Source of the DNA: Oribacterium parvum ACB1
GTDB taxonomy: Bacteria > Bacillota > Clostridia > Lachnospirales > Lachnospiraceae
Direction of reading: 5' to 3'
Length of the DNA: 64,000 nucleotides
NCBI RefSeq assembly: GCF_000238055.2
Contig: NZ_KE148312.1
Location: 1,856,501 to 1,920,500 of the forward strand
In this document: positions 61,166 to 64,000 of the stretch, one piece after another
How the letters are laid out: every line of letters starts with the position of its first letter
How positions within the stretch are numbered: position 1 is the stretch's first letter
The notes under the pieces: model-generated
What the model was told of the DNA's origin: nothing
The model's input: only the letters and a program-made list of their open reading frames with translations
The model's database searches: none
Position numbers and translations under genes: made by a program

Positions 61166-61585
61166 ATGGTTCAATTTATTGTAGGACAAAGAGGAAAAGG
61201 AAAAACAAAGCAGCTGATTGAGAAAGCCAATACTGTTGTAAAAGAAGCAAAAGGAAATGTTGATTTTCTTGATCGCTCTGCTCAGCACATGTATGAACTG
61301 AACAACAAGGTTCGTTTGATCAATGTCAATGAATTTCAGCTCGATTCCGAAGATGCCTTTGTAGGTTTTGTAAGTGGTATTATTTCTCAAGATCATGATT
61401 TGGAATATCTTTTTCTCGATAGTTTTCTGAAGTTAGCCTCTTTAGAGGGGAAGCCCATTACCGATTGCATAAGAAAACTGGATTCTCTTTCCGATAAGTA
61501 TAAAGTTAATTTTATTTGCAGTTTGTCTATGAGTCCGGATGAAGTTCCTGAGGATTTGAAGGATCATATCGCGTTAGCACTGTAA
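61166..61585 (+). CDS. Small P-loop ATPase of unknown function
   Basis: This 139-residue cytoplasmic protein starts MVQFIVGQRGKGKTKQLIEKAN, with a Walker A-like G-Q-R-G-K-G-K-T at 7-14. A candidate Walker B is LEYLFLDS near residue 74. Similar small proteins are often labelled twitching motility PilT-like, but it is too short to be a PilT motor and no pilus genes are present. It precedes an HlyD-like gene and sepF, which suggests a link to the cell envelope or division. ATG 61166 is chosen because AGGAGG lies 8 nt upstream; ATG 61160 is only 2 nt from it. Confidence 0.7.
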   Translation: MVQFIVGQRGKGKTKQLIEKANTVVKEAKGNVDFLDRSAQHMYELNNKVRLINVNEFQLDSEDAFVGFVSGIISQDHDLEYLFLDSFLKLASLEGKPITDCIRKLDSLSDKYKVNFICSLSMSPDEVPEDLKDHIALAL

Positions 61586-61587
61586 TT

Positions 61588-62973
61588 ATGTCAAATACAA
61601 GTCACTTAAAGAAAAGAAGATTTTTTTTCAATATAGAGGGAGTAATCTTTGCGATTATTGCTCTCTATATTCTTTTTAGTGTGGTTTCCTTCATGAGAAG
61701 GGATCAAATCCGCTTTTATGAAGTGAGAGAAGGAAGTTTGGTGAAAGAAAATCAGTTCACCGGCTTAATCCTTAGGAATGAAAAAGCTTATGCTGCTAAA
61801 AAAAGTGGTTATATTCATTTCACAGTTATGGAGGGAAGAAGAGTTTCCAAGAATGCGGAGCTTTATACTTTAGATGAAACAGGAAACCTAGAGAATTATT
61901 TATCAGAACATCCTGAGCTTTTGGGAAGTTTAAATGAAAAGCAGATTATGGAACTTCGTCAGCGGTTAGAGAATTTTTCTCGAAGCTTTGAGAATAATCG
62001 TTTTTATACTCTTTACAGCTTTCAATCCGGTATGGATAATAATCACTTCAGTTTTTCCGGTGAAGAAGGTGTGAAGCAGTTAAACAGTATTTTAAGTAAT
62101 TTAGGAATAGCTTATACCACTGGAACAGCAGAAGAAGCCGGAGTTGTATCCTATATCTTAGATGGTTTTGAGAGTTTCAAAGAAAGTGATTTAGCCGAAG
62201 AAGTTTTTAAGAAAACTGATCCCAAAAAGGAATATGTACAAGGTGGAAGTAAAGTTGAAGAAGGAAGTCTAATCTATAAAATTATCAGTGCTTCAAAGTG
62301 GAATGTTTTTTTTCCTTTATCCGAGGAAGAGAACAAAGAACTGGAAAATAAGCATAAAGTAATCTTGCATTTTGATAGTCAAAACCTGGATTTATCCGGA
62401 GAACTCTTTCTTGTAAGAGGAAAAGACGGAAAGAGCTTTGGAAAGGTAGAGTTATCCAATTATCAAGATTATTTTCTGGATGATCGGTTCGTTGCTTTTT
62501 CTTTAAAAGAGAGAGAGGAAAACGGACTTAAAATTCCTGCCTCAGCTGTAGTGAAAAAAGACTTTTATGTTGTTCCGAATGAATTTCTTTCTACTTTAGA
62601 AGATGGCAGCCAAGGCTTCTATCGAAAGGAATCGGATGGCAATTTAAAATTTATTCCCACGGAAATCTACAGGAAGGATCAGCAATATGCTTATATTGAT
62701 ATTCCAAAGAACCAGGATTCTTCTGTACTGAAAACGGGCGATGTTCTCATAAAACAGGAAAGTACAGATTCTTTTATAATTGGACCTACCAAATCTTTAG
62801 AAGGTGTGTATAATATAAACAAGGGCTACGCTGTTTTTCGACAGATTGTTCCTTTAGAAAAAAATGATGAATATATTATAGTAAAAAAAGATACAAGCTC
62901 CGGAATCGAAGTCTATGATCATATTGTTTTACAAGGAGACATGGTCTCGGACGGACAACTTATTTTTCAGTAA
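61588..62973 (+). CDS. HlyD family membrane protein
   Basis: This 461-residue protein has a basic N terminus, one membrane helix (about 16-36), and a long extracytoplasmic part with the biotinyl-lipoyl-like segment of membrane-fusion proteins (SGYIHFTVMEGRRVSKNAELYTLD, about 72-95), a helical hairpin (about 110-230) and a second half (LIYKIISASKWNVFFPLSEEE). It resembles the HlyD-like proteins encoded upstream of sepF in Lachnospiraceae; no exporter partner gene is adjacent, so its task is unclear. It starts two bases after the P-loop gene with a poor ribosome site, suggesting coupling. Confidence 0.78.
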   Translation: MSNTSHLKKRRFFFNIEGVIFAIIALYILFSVVSFMRRDQIRFYEVREGSLVKENQFTGLILRNEKAYAAKKSGYIHFTVMEGRRVSKNAELYTLDETGNLENYLSEHPELLGSLNEKQIMELRQRLENFSRSFENNRFYTLYSFQSGMDNNHFSFSGEEGVKQLNSILSNLGIAYTTGTAEEAGVVSYILDGFESFKESDLAEEVFKKTDPKKEYVQGGSKVEEGSLIYKIISASKWNVFFPLSEEENKELENKHKVILHFDSQNLDLSGELFLVRGKDGKSFGKVELSNYQDYFLDDRFVAFSLKEREENGLKIPASAVVKKDFYVVPNEFLSTLEDGSQGFYRKESDGNLKFIPTEIYRKDQQYAYIDIPKNQDSSVLKTGDVLIKQESTDSFIIGPTKSLEGVYNINKGYAVFRQIVPLEKNDEYIIVKKDTSSGIEVYDHIVLQGDMVSDGQLIFQ

Positions 62974-63125
62974 TATTCTTTGAATGAGGTATTTTTTTGA
63001 GCTACCGGCTGATTAAGATTGGAATGCTTGGTCCATTGTAAATGCTATATGAAAAAGTTAAATACCGATTTATATATAGAATTAAATAAAAACATAAATT
63101 TATTTTTTATAAGATACTTTCAAGG

Positions 63126-63153
63126 TTGACTTTACTCCGAAATTGAGTAAAAT
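63126..63153 (+). promoter_or_regulatory. sepF promoter with overlapping palindrome
   Basis: TTGACT (63126-63131), 16-nt spacer, TAAAAT (63148-63153), 36 nt before sepF. A 7-bp inverted repeat TTTACTC/GAGTAAA (63131-63137 and 63145-63151) fills the spacer and overlaps the -10 box, as an operator would. Confidence 0.6.
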
Positions 63154-63189
63154 AATCTTGTTTGACTTGGCGGATGTTGGGGGAATAGT

Positions 63190-63711
63190 ATGAGCTTTTT
63201 GAGTAACCTAATGACAAAGATGAACTTGAATAGAGATGACGAGGATGATTACGACTTAGATAATGATTATGACTTCGAGGATGATTACGAAGAGGAAGAG
63301 GAAGAAAGTCCAAAGAGAGCATCTTTTTTTTCCAGGAGATCTGATGAAGATGAGGAAGATTCCGAACCAAAGCTTCGTCTTTTTGGAAAACCTAAATCAA
63401 GTGCTAATGAAAGAAAAGCCAGCATGGAAGTAACCATGATTAAGCCGAATTCCATGGGAGATGCAACGGAGATTTGTGATTATCTTTTGAGTGGAAGAGC
63501 GGTTGTTCTCAATATGGAAGGCTTGCATACAGAAGTTGCACAAAGAATTATCGATATTTTAAGTGGAACTGCCTATGCCATCAACGGAAATCTACAGAAG
63601 ATTTCTACATATATCTTTATCATCAGTCCTGAGGATGTTCATTTATCCGGCGAATTTTCCGGAGCAGGCTTCGGTGGAGATGGACAGGGAAGTTTCTTGA
63701 ACTTTAGATAA
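63190..63711 (+). CDS. sepF: Cell division protein SepF
   Basis: SepF bundles and tethers FtsZ filaments to the membrane at the division site. The 173-residue protein has a short N-terminal membrane-targeting helix (MSFLSNLMTKMNL), a very acidic Asp/Glu linker (about 16-60), and the compact C-terminal SepF domain (about 85-160: VTMIKPNSMGDATEICDYLLSGRAVVLNM, ISTYIFIISPEDV). GGGGGA precedes the ATG by 8 nt. It is monocistronic here: a terminator follows directly, whereas in many Firmicutes ylmH and divIVA follow. Confidence 0.95.
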   Translation: MSFLSNLMTKMNLNRDDEDDYDLDNDYDFEDDYEEEEEESPKRASFFSRRSDEDEEDSEPKLRLFGKPKSSANERKASMEVTMIKPNSMGDATEICDYLLSGRAVVLNMEGLHTEVAQRIIDILSGTAYAINGNLQKISTYIFIISPEDVHLSGEFSGAGFGGDGQGSFLNFR

Positions 63712-63725
63712 AGAAAAACCGATAG

Positions 63726-63753
63726 GCATATCCCTAGAGGATATGCTTTTTTT
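63726..63753 (+). terminator. Terminator after sepF
   Basis: GCATATCC (63726-63733) pairs perfectly with GGATATGC (63739-63746) around CTAGA and is followed by seven T. Confidence 0.92.
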
Positions 63754-63797
63754 AATTCTTAATGAGTATATAGAAAGGCTGAGTTTTAGGAGAAAAT

Positions 63798-64000
63798 ATG
63801 CGGAAGTTGGATATTTACGAAAAAGATTGTCACAGTTATTCGATTTATCTGGAAAAGGATTTTTCTCATCTTTCTGAAAAATTGAAAGACTTGCATTGTG
63901 AGGATAGAAGTGCGCTGATTATAACGGATGATATTGTAGCGCCTCTTTATCTATCCGACTTAAGAGATCAGCTTAAAAAGAGTTTTCGTCATGTTGAATC
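63798..64000 (+). CDS. aroB: 3-dehydroquinate synthase, N-terminal part (3' end outside window)
   Basis: The gene runs off the right edge; 67 codons are visible. The protein starts MRKLDIYEKDCHSYSIYL, followed by a helix and ALIITDDIVAPLYLSDL, matching the N-terminal nucleotide-binding half of AroB, which cyclises DAHP to 3-dehydroquinate in the shikimate pathway. AGGAGA lies 5 nt before ATG 63798. The gene follows the sepF terminator, so it begins a new transcription unit, possibly with other aro genes to the right. Confidence 0.78.
   Translation, partial: MRKLDIYEKDCHSYSIYLEKDFSHLSEKLKDLHCEDRSALIITDDIVAPLYLSDLRDQLKKSFRHVE

Noticed and set aside
61160-61585. PilT twitching motility ATPase
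   Set aside because: It is too short, shares only a Walker A-like loop, and no type IV pilus genes are nearby.

Overview
The window looks like chromosomal DNA of an anaerobic Lachnospiraceae-type Firmicute (moderate GC, strong AGGAGG-like ribosome sites, TTGACA/TATAAT promoters, pyruvate:ferredoxin oxidoreductase, rubredoxin plus flavodiiron protein, acetate kinase, and a selenium-dependent D-proline reductase operon). An oral genus such as Oribacterium is possible, but I cannot fix the genus from the sequence alone. All genes but one (a surface adhesin) read on the plus strand. I see no tRNA, rRNA, CRISPR array, transposase or prophage gene.

Layout. 1-2.6 kb: 3' end of ackA, rpmF (L32), rubredoxin and a flavodiiron protein (electron disposal and oxygen/NO defence). 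2.8-6.0 kb: a DUF4015-like lipoprotein and uvrC. 6.1-13.8 kb: the Stickland D-proline reductase operon prdC-prdA-small protein-prdB, a strong internal terminator, then prdD-prdE-selB. PrdB is a selenoprotein read through an in-frame UGA at 10204-10206, with a SECIS-like hairpin 15 nt downstream, and the last gene of the cluster encodes SelB, the factor that decodes that codon. 13.8-25.6 kb: leuS, a VanW-domain wall-associated protein, nifJ, der, plsY and gpsA. 25.8-31.2 kb: a branched-chain amino acid ABC importer (livKHMGF) behind a perfect consensus promoter. 31.5-34.1 kb: alaS. 34.3-36.8 kb (minus strand): a beta-helix/Cna_B surface adhesin. 37.1-46.1 kb: a membrane methyltransferase, rpsU, phoH, ybeY, a SpoVB/MurJ-like flippase, two FAD proteins and miaB. 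46.4-53.5 kb: mutS, mutL, miaA and a methionine gamma-lyase-family PLP enzyme. 53.6-61.1 kb: cell-shape genes radC-mreC-mreD-PBP2-rodA-mgsA-dacA, without mreB or minCDE. 61.2-64 kb: a small P-loop protein, an HlyD-like protein, sepF and the 5' end of aroB.

How the genes fit together: amino acid uptake (liv) and Stickland reduction of proline (prd, with selB), together with PFOR and acetate kinase, suggest an amino-acid- and pyruvate-fermenting anaerobe. The rest is mostly housekeeping: translation, mismatch and excision repair, phospholipid precursor synthesis, wall elongation and division.

The most unusual material is non-coding. Two intergenic elements (18381-18593 and about 44380-44636) share a conserved GC-rich core but lie inside different long palindromes; the second also carries five consecutive small hairpins. 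A separate REP-like palindrome occurs as a tandem pair at 25.65 kb and as a 41-nt exact inverted copy at 41.26 kb. Three copies of an 18-nt motif precede the alaS promoter. Among proteins, the MgsA homologue lacks four of the acidic/His catalytic residues of the family, a BaiN-like flavoprotein carries a six-fold Lys-rich hexapeptide insertion, and PBP2 is about 300 residues longer than usual.
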